Notes: generated by a model not told the origin, from the letters alone. DNA of 64,000 bases from Xanthomonas sp. Leaf131 (GCF_001423495.1 NZ_LMOG01000003.1:62001-126000); one strand, 5' to 3'. Positions 8,237 to 17,369 are shown, counted from the stretch's first letter. Program-made: numbers and translations.

Positions 8237-9592
8237 TCAGCGGGCGGCAGCCCAGGCCAGGCCCTGGACCACACCGAAGGACGGGTCGCCCTGCACCAGG
8301 CGCGCCTCGGGGAAGGCGGCCGCGACCGTGTCGCGGATATAGCCGGCGCGCGACATGCCACCGGTCAGGAACAGTGTGGCTGGCGGGGCGGCCATGTCGG
8401 CACGTACCTGTGCGAGCAGGCCTTCCAGTTCGCCCAGGTAGTTGGAAGCGGATGCCACCAGCGCGTTGGCCTGCACCTCCACCGCAAGCCCGCGTTCGAT
8501 GAAGTCCAGCGCCGCCTGGTGCTGGTCGCGCTCGCTGAGCGCGATCTTGCAGGCTTCAACGCCGCGATACAGACGTGCGGTGTTGCCGGTGTCCTGTAGC
8601 GCCTGCATGCGCTTGTCGAACGGTGCGGGGACGTCCTGGTATTTGTGCAGGCGGAATTCGCGCTGACGGGTCATGTCCTGCACCATCGCCGCTTCCACGT
8701 AGTGGTGGGTCGGCACGCGGGTGATGCCGCGTCCGAACAACGGCATGTAGGCGGCCAGGCTCAGCGCCAGGTCGATATCGGTACCGCCGCGCGCGATGCC
8801 CCAGGCGCGGTGCACCTGCGGCGCGTCGCTGCCGCCGACACTGGCATGTGCGATGTCGGTGGTGCCGCCGCCGATGTCCACCACCACGGTGTCGTGCCGG
8901 GTGTCGTGGCTGACGTGGTAGTGCATGGCAGCGGCAGCGGGTTCTTCGAGGAAGTCGACGTGATCGAAGCCGGCGGCGATGGCGGCGGTCTGCAGGATCT
9001 CCAGCGCCTGCGCGTTGCCGGCGTCACCGATCGAGCTGCGGAACTGCACCGGGCGTCCCAGCGTGGCGCTGCGGATGTTGATGTCGAACTGCCGCGAGGC
9101 GGTGAGCCGGATGTGTTCCAGCACATGCGTGGCGATGCCGGTGATGGTCTGGCGCGCACGTGGATGCAGGTTGTAGCCCAACATCGACTTGGGGCTCTGC
9201 ACCAGGCTGCCTTCGCCCTCGAGAAAATACGCATCCAGCGCCTCATCGCCATAGACCGCGTTCTGTAGCAGGGCGGCAGAGCTACGCGGCTCACGCACCT
9301 GTTCTTCCATCCATTGGCGGCGCACGATACGGATCGCATCGCGGCGCAGGCTGTCGTTGCTGAAGGTGCGACCGGCCGCAGAGGCGTCGCGACGGCCAGA
9401 ATCGATCAGCCGTTCGACCTCGTATTCCAGCGCCGGGGTGAGGCTGAAATCGTCCGGGTCGCGCATGGTCTCGGGGAAATACACCGTGGTGCGGAACTGC
9501 AGGTCCTGCCCGAACCGCACCGGCACCACCTGCCCGTCGACGATCGCCGCAGCGGCGGAATTGCTGGTACCGAAGTCGATGCCGAGTTTCAT
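8237..9592 (-). CDS. Hsp70-family protein, YegD-like
   Basis: A 451-residue actin-fold ATPase that lacks the C-terminal substrate-binding domain of DnaK. The nucleotide-site motifs are present: phosphate-1 LGIDFGTSNSAAA at the N-terminus, phosphate-2 VVVDIGGGTTDIAH in the middle, and the adenosine motif LFLTGGMSRAGYIRD near the C-terminus. Length and motif spacing match E. coli YegD, a stand-alone Hsp70 relative whose clients are unknown. It is transcribed alone; slyD, another folding factor, lies upstream on the same strand after a gap of about 120 nt. Confidence 0.9.
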   Translation of the reverse strand: MKLGIDFGTSNSAAAAIVDGQVVPVRFGQDLQFRTTVYFPETMRDPDDFSLTPALEYEVERLIDSGRRDASAAGRTFSNDSLRRDAIRIVRRQWMEEQVREPRSSAALLQNAVYGDEALDAYFLEGEGSLVQSPKSMLGYNLHPRARQTITGIATHVLEHIRLTASRQFDINIRSATLGRPVQFRSSIGDAGNAQALEILQTAAIAAGFDHVDFLEEPAAAAMHYHVSHDTRHDTVVVDIGGGTTDIAHASVGGSDAPQVHRAWGIARGGTDIDLALSLAAYMPLFGRGITRVPTHHYVEAAMVQDMTRQREFRLHKYQDVPAPFDKRMQALQDTGNTARLYRGVEACKIALSERDQHQAALDFIERGLAVEVQANALVASASNYLGELEGLLAQVRADMAAPPATLFLTGGMSRAGYIRDTVAAAFPEARLVQGDPSFGVVQGLAWAAAR

Positions 9593-9716
9593 GCAGGCGG
9601 GCCTGTGAGCGGGCCGCGCACTTTACTACTTCTACCGTTTGCGTCGTAGACAACGGCCCGCGCGCAGGTCGCAGCAGCCGAAGCGCCGCGCACCCGCAGG
9701 CGCACGGCGCGGTTGG

Positions 9717-10190
9717 TCAGGCTGCAAGGTTGGCGACGTGGCCTTCGTTCAGCTCTTCGGTGGTGGCTTCGCGCACCTCGATGACTTCGACGGCGAAATG
9801 CAGGGTCTGGCCGGCCAGGGGATGGTTGCCGTCGACGGTGACATGCTCCGGGCCGACATCGGTGACCGTCACCAGCACCGGACCTTGCTGGGTGCGGGCC
9901 TCGAACTGCACACCCGGCACGACTTCGATATCGGCAGGGAAGGCATCGCGCGGCACTTGCTGAATCAGTTGCTCATGGCGCGGGCCATAGCCTTGTTCGG
10001 GCGCCACATCGGCGGTGAGCGTTTCGCCCAGGCGCTTGCCGTCGAGTGCCTGCTCCAGGCCCGGCACGATATTGCCGGCGCCATGCAGATAGCTTAGCGG
10101 CGTATCTGGTGTGGAGCGGTCGAGCACCTGGCCGGTGTCGTCGGAAAGGGTGTAGTGAATGGTCGCAACGCGACCCTGGCTGATTTCCAT
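9717..10190 (-). CDS. slyD: FKBP-type peptidyl-prolyl isomerase, SlyD-like
   Basis: A 157-residue cytoplasmic FKBP. MEISQGRVATIHYTLSDDTG, SYLHGAGNIVPGLEQALDGK and the inserted IF chaperone domain (AFPADIEVVPG...DGNHPLAGQTLHF) are diagnostic for SlyD-type FKBPs. The long His/Cys-rich tail of E. coli SlyD is missing (it ends EELNEGHVANLAA), so a role in nickel delivery is less likely than prolyl isomerase/holdase activity. The ATG at 10190 has GAGG upstream and fits the family; a longer N-terminus is not needed. Confidence 0.92.
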   Translation of the reverse strand: MEISQGRVATIHYTLSDDTGQVLDRSTPDTPLSYLHGAGNIVPGLEQALDGKRLGETLTADVAPEQGYGPRHEQLIQQVPRDAFPADIEVVPGVQFEARTQQGPVLVTVTDVGPEHVTVDGNHPLAGQTLHFAVEVIEVREATTEELNEGHVANLAA

Positions 10191-10484
10191 TGGAAACCTC
10201 CATGACGGTGATCGAGTGGAATGCATCGGCTGATTCACGATGCGAAGAGATGCTGCACGTCTACCGTAGGCAATCGACTGCGATCATGCAACCGCAGCAG
10301 GGACGGCGGTTATGGCGAGGATCAGCTTGGTCGTGATGGTGTCATGTGGGCGCGTGCATGCAGCCGAGGTTTGATGCTTTGACTGTTGGTGGCAACAAGA
10401 ATCCACGATGGCCCACATGTTGCATTGCTACGTCGGCAGGCGTTTCGCAGGCTTCAATGCGCACATCAACACATACGCCGCGCG

Positions 10485-11582
10485 CTACTCGTCTTGCGCA
10501 CCACGTTCGATCTCGGTGCGCCGCGCATGCCATGTTTCAGGCGTTTGTGGCTTGATAAACAAGGCGGTGAGCTCGGGGTGCTGACGTTTGGCAGCGGCCT
10601 CGATGCGCCCGACGCAGGCTTCGATCTGCGGCGTGGTGCGGTTGTCTTCGAACTCGGCGCTCAATGCGGCGACTACTTGATTCGGCCCCATTTGCATGGT
10701 CAGCACGCCGTTGGCGGCGCGCACATCCGGATCGCTGGCGGCGATGCGCAGCAGCGATTCGGTGACGTGCGCATGTGCGGGTTCGCCGATCAGCAAGCCC
10801 TTGGTTTCGCGCGCCAGCAGGAACGCGGTGACCGCCAGCACGCCAGCGATGCCGATCGAGGCGATGCCGTCGAGCTCGGGCATGTCCAGCAGCTGGGCGC
10901 CGGCAAGGCCAAGCAGGGCCATCGACAAACCGATCAATGCAGCGCTGTCTTCCAGCAGCACGGTGAACGTGCTGGGGTCCTTGCTTTGCCGAAACGCCTG
11001 GAAATAGCCCATGCGGCCTTTCTTGGCACGGAACTCGCGCAATGCCACCACCCAGGAAATGCCTTCGAACACGATCGACACGCCGAGCACGATGTAGGCG
11101 ATCAGATGGCTTTTGGCCGGTTCGGGATTGCGCAGATGCACGATGCCTTCATACAGCGACACACCGGCGCCCATCGCGAACACCAAGAGCGCGACGATGA
11201 AACTCCAGAAATACAACTCGCGTCCGTAGCCGAACGGATGGGTGGGCGTGGGCGCCTGCGCTGCGCGGCGCAGGCCGTACAGCAGCAGCACTTCGTTGAT
11301 GGTGTCCACCAGCGAATGCACGCCTTCGCTGAGCATCGCCGAGCTCCCGGAAATGCCGGCGGCGATGAACTTGGCGATGGCAATGGCCAGGTTGCCGGCG
11401 AGCGCCACATAGACAACCAGGTGCGAGCCGGTCTTTTTTGCGGGACTGGCTTGTGCGGCGCTGGGTTCGGTTGCCCCGTGCGCGGCAGTTCCAGGCGCGG
11501 CAACCTCAGGCTTGCCGGATCCTGGCGCGCCGCCGGGTGTATTGGAGACGGATTGACTGGGCACGCGCGACCTGCAAGGCAT
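10485..11582 (-). CDS. Cation diffusion facilitator family transporter
   Basis: An inner-membrane metal/proton antiporter of the CDF family, up to 365 residues. After a Pro/Ala/Ser-rich leader come six hydrophobic helices. TM2 carries EGVHSLVDTINE with the usual H...D metal pair, and a loop has HPFGYGRELYFWSF. TM5 has LLEDSAALIGLSMALLG rather than the HxxxD of FieF/ZitB, recalling the SLC30A9-like branch. The cytoplasmic C-terminal domain follows. A GTG start at 11564 (AGG nearby) is a serious alternative to ATG 11582. Transported metal unknown. Confidence 0.85.
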   Translation of the reverse strand: MPCRSRVPSQSVSNTPGGAPGSGKPEVAAPGTAAHGATEPSAAQASPAKKTGSHLVVYVALAGNLAIAIAKFIAAGISGSSAMLSEGVHSLVDTINEVLLLYGLRRAAQAPTPTHPFGYGRELYFWSFIVALLVFAMGAGVSLYEGIVHLRNPEPAKSHLIAYIVLGVSIVFEGISWVVALREFRAKKGRMGYFQAFRQSKDPSTFTVLLEDSAALIGLSMALLGLAGAQLLDMPELDGIASIGIAGVLAVTAFLLARETKGLLIGEPAHAHVTESLLRIAASDPDVRAANGVLTMQMGPNQVVAALSAEFEDNRTTPQIEACVGRIEAAAKRQHPELTALFIKPQTPETWHARRTEIERGAQDE

Positions 11583-11679
11583 TCGACAAGCGCCGCACTA
11601 TCGCGCTGCTGCCGTGCCGGAGACGTGATTGGGCGGCCGGGGCGCTACAATCCACGCCCGTTTTGAGCTTAGGAATCGC

Positions 11680-12015
11680 ATGTCCACCGTTCCCGCCTGT
11701 CCGCAATGCGGCCTGGACAACACCTATGCCGACGGCGCGTTGTCGATCTGCGCAGACTGCGGCTTTGAATGGAGCGCGGGCGACTCCGCTACGGCTGCGA
11801 CGGTCGTACGCGACAGCAACGGCAACGTGCTGCAGGCCGGCGACACGGTGAGCGTGATCAAGGATCTGAAGGTCAAGGGTTCGTCGATTCCGCTCAAGCA
11901 GGGCACGCTGATCCGCAATATCCGACTGGTCGAAGACGATGCCGAGCACATCGAAGGCAATTCGGAAAAGATCAAGGGCCTGGTGCTGAAGACCTGTTTT
12001 CTGCGCAAGGCGTGA
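11680..12015 (+). CDS. PhnA/YjdM zinc-ribbon protein
   Basis: A 111-residue protein with an N-terminal zinc ribbon CPQCG...CADCGFEW (residues 7-30) and the conserved C-terminal PhnA barrel (VRDSNGNVLQAGDTVSVIKDLKVKGSS, IRLVEDDAEHIEGN). Full length for the family. AGGA lies six nt upstream of ATG 11680. Although historically called alkylphosphonate uptake protein, family members are not part of C-P lyase, and no phosphonate genes are nearby. Confidence 0.92.
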   Translation: MSTVPACPQCGLDNTYADGALSICADCGFEWSAGDSATAATVVRDSNGNVLQAGDTVSVIKDLKVKGSSIPLKQGTLIRNIRLVEDDAEHIEGNSEKIKGLVLKTCFLRKA

Positions 12016-12052
12016 GGCGGTTGCGGTTATCGCAATAGTTGGTTAGCGCGTT

Positions 12053-12120
12053 GTAGGAGCGTGCCTGTGCGCGATGACTCTTTACCGATAAGGCCTCATC
12101 GCGCTCAGGCGCGCTCCTAC
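12053..12120. repeat. GTAG-type REP-like palindrome
   Basis: Two 25-nt arms, beginning GTAGGAGCGTGCCTG (from 12053) and ending CGCGCTCCTAC (to 12120), pair with few mismatches around an 18-nt loop. The GTAG head and the hairpin resemble the SMAG/GTAG REP elements known from Stenotrophomonas. It lies between the convergent phnA-like gene and the gene ending at 12133 and may also act as a terminator. Confidence 0.75.
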
Positions 12121-12132
12121 GATGTGGCACTG

Positions 12133-12924
12133 TCAATCGCGCGGATAGACTGCTGCAACCGTGCAGCTCTGGCGCATCCGCGCGGCCAGGCCGCCGCGCG
12201 TCGCACTGAGGTCGCCCTGCTGGCCGGACCCGGCAATAGCGCCGGCAAGCGCCATTTCGTCGAGCACGTCGACCTTGTCACCGGGATTGCCGCAGATCGC
12301 ATTCAATCCCATGCCGGACACGAAACGAATAGGCGGCGCGCCGCTGAGTTCGCGGCAACTGTCCATCAGTTCTACGCGGTAATGGCGGTGCGTGCCGGGA
12401 TGACGTGGCGAGACTTCCACCACCAGTCCCTGGCCATCTTCCGACCACGAACGCAGCATGCTGGGATTGAAGCAGTAGCTGGATGAGCCGGCGAAATTGC
12501 GCCGACGCGATTCGCGCACGCTGACCCCTTCCAAGGTCGGTACGCCGCCATGGTCGCGTTGCCTGGCTGCGCTGGCGTACTCGCGTGCACTGAGCGTGGC
12601 GACCTGGCTGATCGCGCAACGTTGCTGGGCGGTAGTGACGTACGCCTGCGCACCATTGCAGACCCAACCATGCGCGGCCAACAGACTCGCATCCGGCTGC
12701 GCGGCAAGCTGCGGGCAGTCCTGCGCCAGGGTGAGGCGGAACAATCGTCCGCCGTGTTCGGCCACCGCCAGCGTGCGTGCATCGGCTTGATGCAGCTCGG
12801 CCAGCTGGCGTGCATCCAGACACTCGGCGCTAGGTGCGGCCGGGCGCACTGGCTCGGCCGATGCAGCGGACCAGATGCAACCGAACGACATGCTGCCGAG
12901 CAGAACCGCAGTGAGTACACGCAT
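12133..12924 (-). CDS. Exported protein of unknown function with two similar halves (DUF6491-like)
   Basis: A 263-residue protein with a signal peptide (MRVLTAVLLGSMSFGCIWSA, then ASAEP). The mature part seems to contain two related domains. The first starts ECLDARQLAELHQADARTL, continues GRLFRLTLAQDCPQL and ends with RCAISQVATL. The second starts YCFNPSMLRSWSEDGQGL, continues HYRVELMDSCRELS and ends with ICGNPGDKV. The pattern C-[FL]-[DN]...YRVEL..C..L...CG.PGD.V resembles DUF6491 proteins of xanthomonads. Start 12924 has AAGGA 8 nt upstream. Function unknown. Confidence 0.7.
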   Translation of the reverse strand: MRVLTAVLLGSMSFGCIWSAASAEPVRPAAPSAECLDARQLAELHQADARTLAVAEHGGRLFRLTLAQDCPQLAAQPDASLLAAHGWVCNGAQAYVTTAQQRCAISQVATLSAREYASAARQRDHGGVPTLEGVSVRESRRRNFAGSSSYCFNPSMLRSWSEDGQGLVVEVSPRHPGTHRHYRVELMDSCRELSGAPPIRFVSGMGLNAICGNPGDKVDVLDEMALAGAIAGSGQQGDLSATRGGLAARMRQSCTVAAVYPRD

Positions 12925-13085
12925 CACGCACATCCTTGGCAATGAGGGTCTGACCCCATCATCTGCCAAGGACGCTGCGCTGACAATCGCGCGCCGCGCA
13001 AGGTGTCGAGCTTCCAGCAAAGCCGGGCGAGCGGCCCGAGACGGATTCGGCAGAGCACAAACGGCCAATGCGCGGCCGATGCTGA

Positions 13086-13125
13086 GCAAGGTGCACATGC
13101 ACGCGCAACTTCACGCGCACCTTGC
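13086..13125. terminator. 9-bp hairpin downstream of the L,D-transpeptidase gene
   Basis: GCAAGGTGC (13086-13094) and GCACCTTGC (13117-13125) form a perfect stem with a 22-nt loop, 36 nt past the stop at 13161 on the minus strand. No T-run follows, so termination is only probable. Confidence 0.4.
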
Positions 13126-13160
13126 AACTTGCCGCTGCGATAACGCTGCGCAGCTTGCGC

Positions 13161-14210
13161 TCAAGGCGCCTCGGGCGGATCCGAATCCAGCACCTGCAAT
13201 TTGCCGCCGGTGGTCTCGGGAAGAATGCGTTGATCGGTGGCGACCAACACCACGCCAGGCGTCAGCAGCGGCAGCAATCCAGCCAGGAATGCCGGCGGCA
13301 CCTGGAGCCGTGCGATGGTGTCGGCGTCCAGGGCCTGTCCAGCCGCAGCGCTGCTACCGGGGATGCCGATGCGCATCCAGTTGGGCATGCGTTGACCGGG
13401 CAGGCCAGGTACTTCGCCAGGCAGAAATCCCTGGCCAACGATAAAGGCCTGCGTGCCCAGCGGCGCGGCGCCCGGTTGCGCGTGTAAGGCGACTTGTGCG
13501 CGCCCGATTTCCACACCATTGCGATACACCACCAGCTGCTGGTCGCTGCTGCTGACCAGCATCGAGATCGGGCCGGTGGGCGCCAGCTCCGGTTGCCACG
13601 CAAAGGTCTGGCCGTTGGGCAGCGGCAACAACGCACGCTGCGCGCCGGTGGTGGGGTCGATCGGGCTGAGCGCGCGTGGATGCACCACCGCGTCCGCATC
13701 CACGCCGGCCTGCGCGACAACGACCACCATGCCCATGTTGGAATTGTCGAACAGCAGTCGTGCGAATTCCGATGGCAGATGCACGCAACCATGCGATTCC
13801 GGGTAACCCGGCAAGCCGCCGGCATGCAGGGCCACGCCGTCCCAGGTCAGCCGTTGCTGATACGGCATCGGCGCGGCGTTGTAGATATTGGAGCGGTGGT
13901 CCTTGTCCTTCTGCAGGATGGTGAACACACCGGTAGGCGTTTCGTGCCCGGGCTTGCCGGAGCTGATGGTGGAAATACCGATCAGGATCCCGTTGCGGTA
14001 CGCATAGGCGCGTTGCTCGGTGAGGCTGACAATCACCGCCATCGGGCCCCAACCTTTGCTCACACCGCCCCAGATCCACTCGCCCGGCTTGAGCTGGGCC
14101 GGCGCCGTCTCGGCGGGGCTGGATTGGCGCGCGCCCCAGAACGGCACGGCACTGGCGTGCCCGCAGATCAGCAGCATGCAGAAAACAACGGAAGTGAGCA
14201 GAGGCCGCAT
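13161..14210 (-). CDS. L,D-transpeptidase (YkuD domain), exported
   Basis: A 349-residue periplasmic cell-wall enzyme. The signal peptide is MRPLLTSVVFCMLLICGHASA. The YkuD catalytic domain occupies about residues 55-165, with the signature HAGGLPGYPESHGCVHLP (His129, His140, catalytic Cys142). A second domain of about 180 residues follows without a motif I recognise. Such enzymes form 3-3 peptidoglycan cross-links or anchor lipoproteins. Start ATG 14210 was preferred; ATG 14216 two codons upstream is equivalent. It appears monocistronic. Confidence 0.9.
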   Translation of the reverse strand: MRPLLTSVVFCMLLICGHASAVPFWGARQSSPAETAPAQLKPGEWIWGGVSKGWGPMAVIVSLTEQRAYAYRNGILIGISTISSGKPGHETPTGVFTILQKDKDHRSNIYNAAPMPYQQRLTWDGVALHAGGLPGYPESHGCVHLPSEFARLLFDNSNMGMVVVVAQAGVDADAVVHPRALSPIDPTTGAQRALLPLPNGQTFAWQPELAPTGPISMLVSSSDQQLVVYRNGVEIGRAQVALHAQPGAAPLGTQAFIVGQGFLPGEVPGLPGQRMPNWMRIGIPGSSAAAGQALDADTIARLQVPPAFLAGLLPLLTPGVVLVATDQRILPETTGGKLQVLDSDPPEAP

Positions 14211-14449
14211 CGGCATTCCAGAAAGCACTGTCGGCACGATCCTAGCGGGGCAGGGCGTGCGCGTCATGTAATGGCTGCTGGTGTGGGCGCGCCTTGCGAA
14301 GCAAGCCGACGCTGCGGGCGCTTGGTGTTAAAGCGACTTGAGCGTGTAGCATGCCGGTGCGGCACAGCGTGTATGCAATACGCACTGCATGCAGTTGGCA
14401 GCTAACACTTTGAGATGAGCGAAGGTGATCGCGCAGTTGGGCGCTGTAG

Positions 14450-14488
14450 ATGCCCGACAACCGCCGCGCGGCGACGGCCATCGGGCAT
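14450..14488. terminator. Hairpin downstream of the alkene reductase gene
   Basis: ATGCCCGA (14450-14457) pairs with the exact reverse complement near 14481-14488, enclosing GC-rich CCGCCGCGCGGCG. It lies 15 nt past the stop at 14504 on the minus strand, with no T-run. Confidence 0.45.
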
Positions 14489-14503
14489 ACGACAGTTACT
14501 GCA

Positions 14504-15598
14504 TCAGTTCGGCAATGCGGGGTAGTCGATATAGCCTTCGGCACCGCCGCCGTACAAGGTGGCCTGGTTGAGCTCGGCCAGCGGAGCGTTTTCGCGCAGG
14601 CGACGCACCAGATCCGGGTTGGCGATGTAGGGGCGGCCGTAGGCGATCGCATCGGCATAGCCGCTGTCGATGGCCTTGTCGGACAGCGCCTTGTCGTAGC
14701 TGTTGTTAGCGATCCAGGCACCGTCGAACTTGGCGCGCAGCGCGGCATAGTCGAAGACGACGTTGTCGCGCGGCCCGCCGGTTGCGCCTTCGATCACGTG
14801 CACGAACGCCAGCCCACCGATCAGGTTGAGCCGCTCCACGGCACGCTCGAACAGCGGTTGCGGATCCGAGTCGTGCATGCCGTACACCGGCGTGACCGGC
14901 GACAACCGCACACCGGTGCGCTCGGCGCCGATCTCGTCGGCAATCGCCTGCACCACTTCGGCCAGCAGGCGGGTGCGGTTTTCGATATCGCCGCCGTACG
15001 CATCGGTGCGCTGGTTGGAGCCGTCACGCAGGAACTGGTCGAGCAGATAGCCGTTGGCCGCATGCACTTCCACACCATCGAAGCCGGCATCGATCGCGTT
15101 GCGTGCAGCGATGCGGTAGTCCTCGATCAAGGCGGGGATTTCGTCCAGCGCCAGTGCGCGCGGCTCGGACACATCCTCAAAGCCATTCTTGGTGAAGGTC
15201 TTGCCTTCGGCACGAATGGCGCTCGGCGCGACCGGCGATTCGCCGGGCGGCAGCACGCTGGTGTGCGACACGCGGCCCACATGCCACAGCTGCAGCACGA
15301 TCTTGCCGCCGCGGCGATGCACTTCATCGGTGACCGCACGCCAGCCTTGTACCTGTTCGGCGGTGTGGATGCCGGGTGTGTCGAGATAGCCCTGACCGAG
15401 CGGGCTGATCTGGGTGCCTTCGGCCACGATCAATCCGGCGCTGGCGCGTTGGCCGTAGTACTCGGCGGCGAGCGGCGAGGGCACCTGCCCGGCAGCGGCG
15501 CGGTTGCGCGTCAGCGGCGCCATGATCACGCGGTTGGCAAGATCCAGCGCGCCCAGGCGCACCGGGGAGAACAACGGAGATTCAGTGGATTTGGACAT
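14504..15598 (-). CDS. Old yellow enzyme family alkene reductase (NemA-like)
   Basis: A 364-residue FMN-dependent TIM barrel that reduces activated C=C bonds or nitro compounds with NAD(P)H. Family motifs: LANRVIMAPLTRNRA near the N-terminus, LQLWHVGRVSHTS, the substrate His/Asn pair in GFDGVEVHAANGYLLDQFL, GGDIENRTRLL, and FMN-phosphate-binding DKAIDSGYADAIAYGRPYIANPDL. The start MSKSTESPLFSPVRLG fits the family; the open frame extends 71 codons further but without resemblance. It is divergent from an MFS exporter with about 245 nt between, so a shared regulatory region is likely. Confidence 0.93.
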   Translation of the reverse strand: MSKSTESPLFSPVRLGALDLANRVIMAPLTRNRAAAGQVPSPLAAEYYGQRASAGLIVAEGTQISPLGQGYLDTPGIHTAEQVQGWRAVTDEVHRRGGKIVLQLWHVGRVSHTSVLPPGESPVAPSAIRAEGKTFTKNGFEDVSEPRALALDEIPALIEDYRIAARNAIDAGFDGVEVHAANGYLLDQFLRDGSNQRTDAYGGDIENRTRLLAEVVQAIADEIGAERTGVRLSPVTPVYGMHDSDPQPLFERAVERLNLIGGLAFVHVIEGATGGPRDNVVFDYAALRAKFDGAWIANNSYDKALSDKAIDSGYADAIAYGRPYIANPDLVRRLRENAPLAELNQATLYGGGAEGYIDYPALPN

Positions 15599-15843
15599 CA
15601 GCAACCAGTTGAAGTTGATCACGCGCCAGGCGCGACACCGCGCCGATCGCGAGTGCCCCCTAGCGATGGTGGCGGACCCGAGCGGATTCGAGCGATGCCG
15701 ATAGGACACAGCGTCTTTCGTTACGGTAGAAGGCGCCGAACTGTGACGTGCTGGGCCTTGGCGCTGAATCGCGGCAAGCGGCGTCCTTTCGCTCATTGCT
15801 GCGTTGCACAATAATAGGCCGCCCCGTCATTCTGGAGTCGGGC

Positions 15844-17049
15844 ATGTCCGATACCGACCTCTCACCGCCGCCGGTGTCCCGGCGCGATTACGTGCTGATC
15901 CTGTTTGCGTTGGCGATGGGCGGCTTTGCAATCGGCATCAGCGAATTCTCGACCATGGGCCTGATGACGCAGATCGCGCAGGGGCTGCAGATCAGCGAGC
16001 CGCAAGTGGGCCACATCATCAGTGCCTATGCGTTGGGTGTGGTGGTTGGCGCGCCGTTGCTGGCGATTCTTGGTGCGCGCTGGCCGCGGCGCACCTTACT
16101 GCTGCTGTTGATGGTGTTTTATGCGCTTGGCAATCTTGCCAGTGCGTTGGCGCCGAGTTATCACACGATGCTGCTGTGCCGTTTTATCGCGGGTTTGCCG
16201 CATGGCGCGTACTTCGGTGTGGCCTCGTTGGTGGCCGCATCGATCAGCCCGCCCAATCAACGCGCCACTGCGGTGGGTCGCGTGTTGTTGGGCCTGAGCA
16301 TCGCCTTGCTGGTGGGCAATCCGCTGGCGACCTGGCTGGGGCAGATCGTGAGCTGGCGTTGGGCGTACGCGGCGGTGTCGGTGCTTGCGCTATGCACGGT
16401 TGCCGCCGTGGCGGTGCGATTGCCGCCTGCGCCGGACGAGCCGCGGCAGCAGCCATTGCGTGAGCTGCGCGCGTTCAATCAGCCGCAGGTATGGCTGGCA
16501 TTGGCAATCGGCGCGGTGGGTTTCTCCGGCATGTTCTGCGTCTTCAGTTATCTGGCGCCGACCTTGACTGCGGTCACCGGTGTGGAGCCGGCGCGGATTC
16601 CGTTGGCCATGGTGGCGTTCGGTGTCGGTGGCGTGCTCGGCAGCATCCTGGGCGGCTGGTTGTTCGATCGCATGCAGTTCCGCGCGGTGCCGGTGCTGCT
16701 GGTGTGGGCGGTGGTGGTGATGCTGACCTTTCCGTTGGCCGCGCAATCAGGCCTGTGGGTATTCGTCTCCATCGTGGCCGTGGGCACCATGGGCGCGTTG
16801 GCGCCTGCATTGCAGACACGTCTCATGGATGTGGCCGCCGAAGCGCAGACCCTGGCAGCCGCATCCAACCATGCCGCGTTCAATACCGCCAATGCACTCG
16901 GCCCGTGGCTGGGTGGGATGGCGATCACTGCGGGGTGGGGCTGGACGTCGACCGGGTACGTGGGCGCGGCGACTGCGGTGGGCGGTTTGTTGGTATACGC
17001 ACTGGCGGTGTGGCAGGAACGTCGGCAACGTGTGCTGGTGGCGAGCTGA
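15844..17049 (+). CDS. MFS transporter, AraJ/drug-efflux type (DHA1)
   Basis: A 401-residue inner-membrane protein with about 12 hydrophobic helices. Motif A-like GARWPRRTLLLLLM lies after TM2, and FIAGLPHGAYFGVASLVAASI matches the AraJ/YdhP/PbuE sugar- or drug-efflux branch. Start ATG 15844 gives MSDTDLSPPPVSRRDYVLIL; an earlier in-frame start would add 32 unlikely residues. Substrate unknown; it is divergent from the alkene reductase, a pairing common for xenobiotic-response genes. Confidence 0.88.
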   Translation: MSDTDLSPPPVSRRDYVLILFALAMGGFAIGISEFSTMGLMTQIAQGLQISEPQVGHIISAYALGVVVGAPLLAILGARWPRRTLLLLLMVFYALGNLASALAPSYHTMLLCRFIAGLPHGAYFGVASLVAASISPPNQRATAVGRVLLGLSIALLVGNPLATWLGQIVSWRWAYAAVSVLALCTVAAVAVRLPPAPDEPRQQPLRELRAFNQPQVWLALAIGAVGFSGMFCVFSYLAPTLTAVTGVEPARIPLAMVAFGVGGVLGSILGGWLFDRMQFRAVPVLLVWAVVVMLTFPLAAQSGLWVFVSIVAVGTMGALAPALQTRLMDVAAEAQTLAAASNHAAFNTANALGPWLGGMAITAGWGWTSTGYVGAATAVGGLLVYALAVWQERRQRVLVAS

Positions 17050-17198
17050 TCAGCGTTGCCGCATTCGGCTCTGGTGTTGCTTGCGGCTTCAACCTCGACC
17101 GGTAGCGCGATGCAGCACCGGTGCGTCGCATGTCTACAGCCAACTCACGGCATGGCATCGAGACTGCATGCTTCGACACAAGCGGACCGTACAGCGCC

Positions 17199-17369
17199 AT
17201 GACCGAGTTCACGCCACCGCCGTGGAAACGCCCCAATCCCAAGCGTCAATCCGCTTCCACACCGCTGACCGATACGCAGAAGGCCGCTGCCAGACAGCGT
17301 GCGGAAGAGGCTGGGCGACCGTATCCCAATCTGGTCGACAACATGTGGGCAAGCCGGCAGCCAAAGTGA
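17199..17369 (+). CDS. Small conserved hypothetical protein
   Basis: A 56-residue soluble protein, MTEFTPPPWKRPNPKRQS..., ending AGRPYPNLVDNMWASRQPK. The layout PPWKRPNPK - STPLT..QKAAARQRAEEAGRPYPNLVDN recurs in short proteobacterial proteins as I remember them, but has no assigned function. ATG 17199 was chosen because the conserved-looking part starts there; 26 upstream codons look non-coding. Confidence 0.6.
   Translation: MTEFTPPPWKRPNPKRQSASTPLTDTQKAAARQRAEEAGRPYPNLVDNMWASRQPK

Noticed and set aside
10191-10484. Small gene between slyD and the CDF transporter
   Set aside because: The only frames are about 60 codons, rich in Cys, Arg and His, without a ribosome-binding site.
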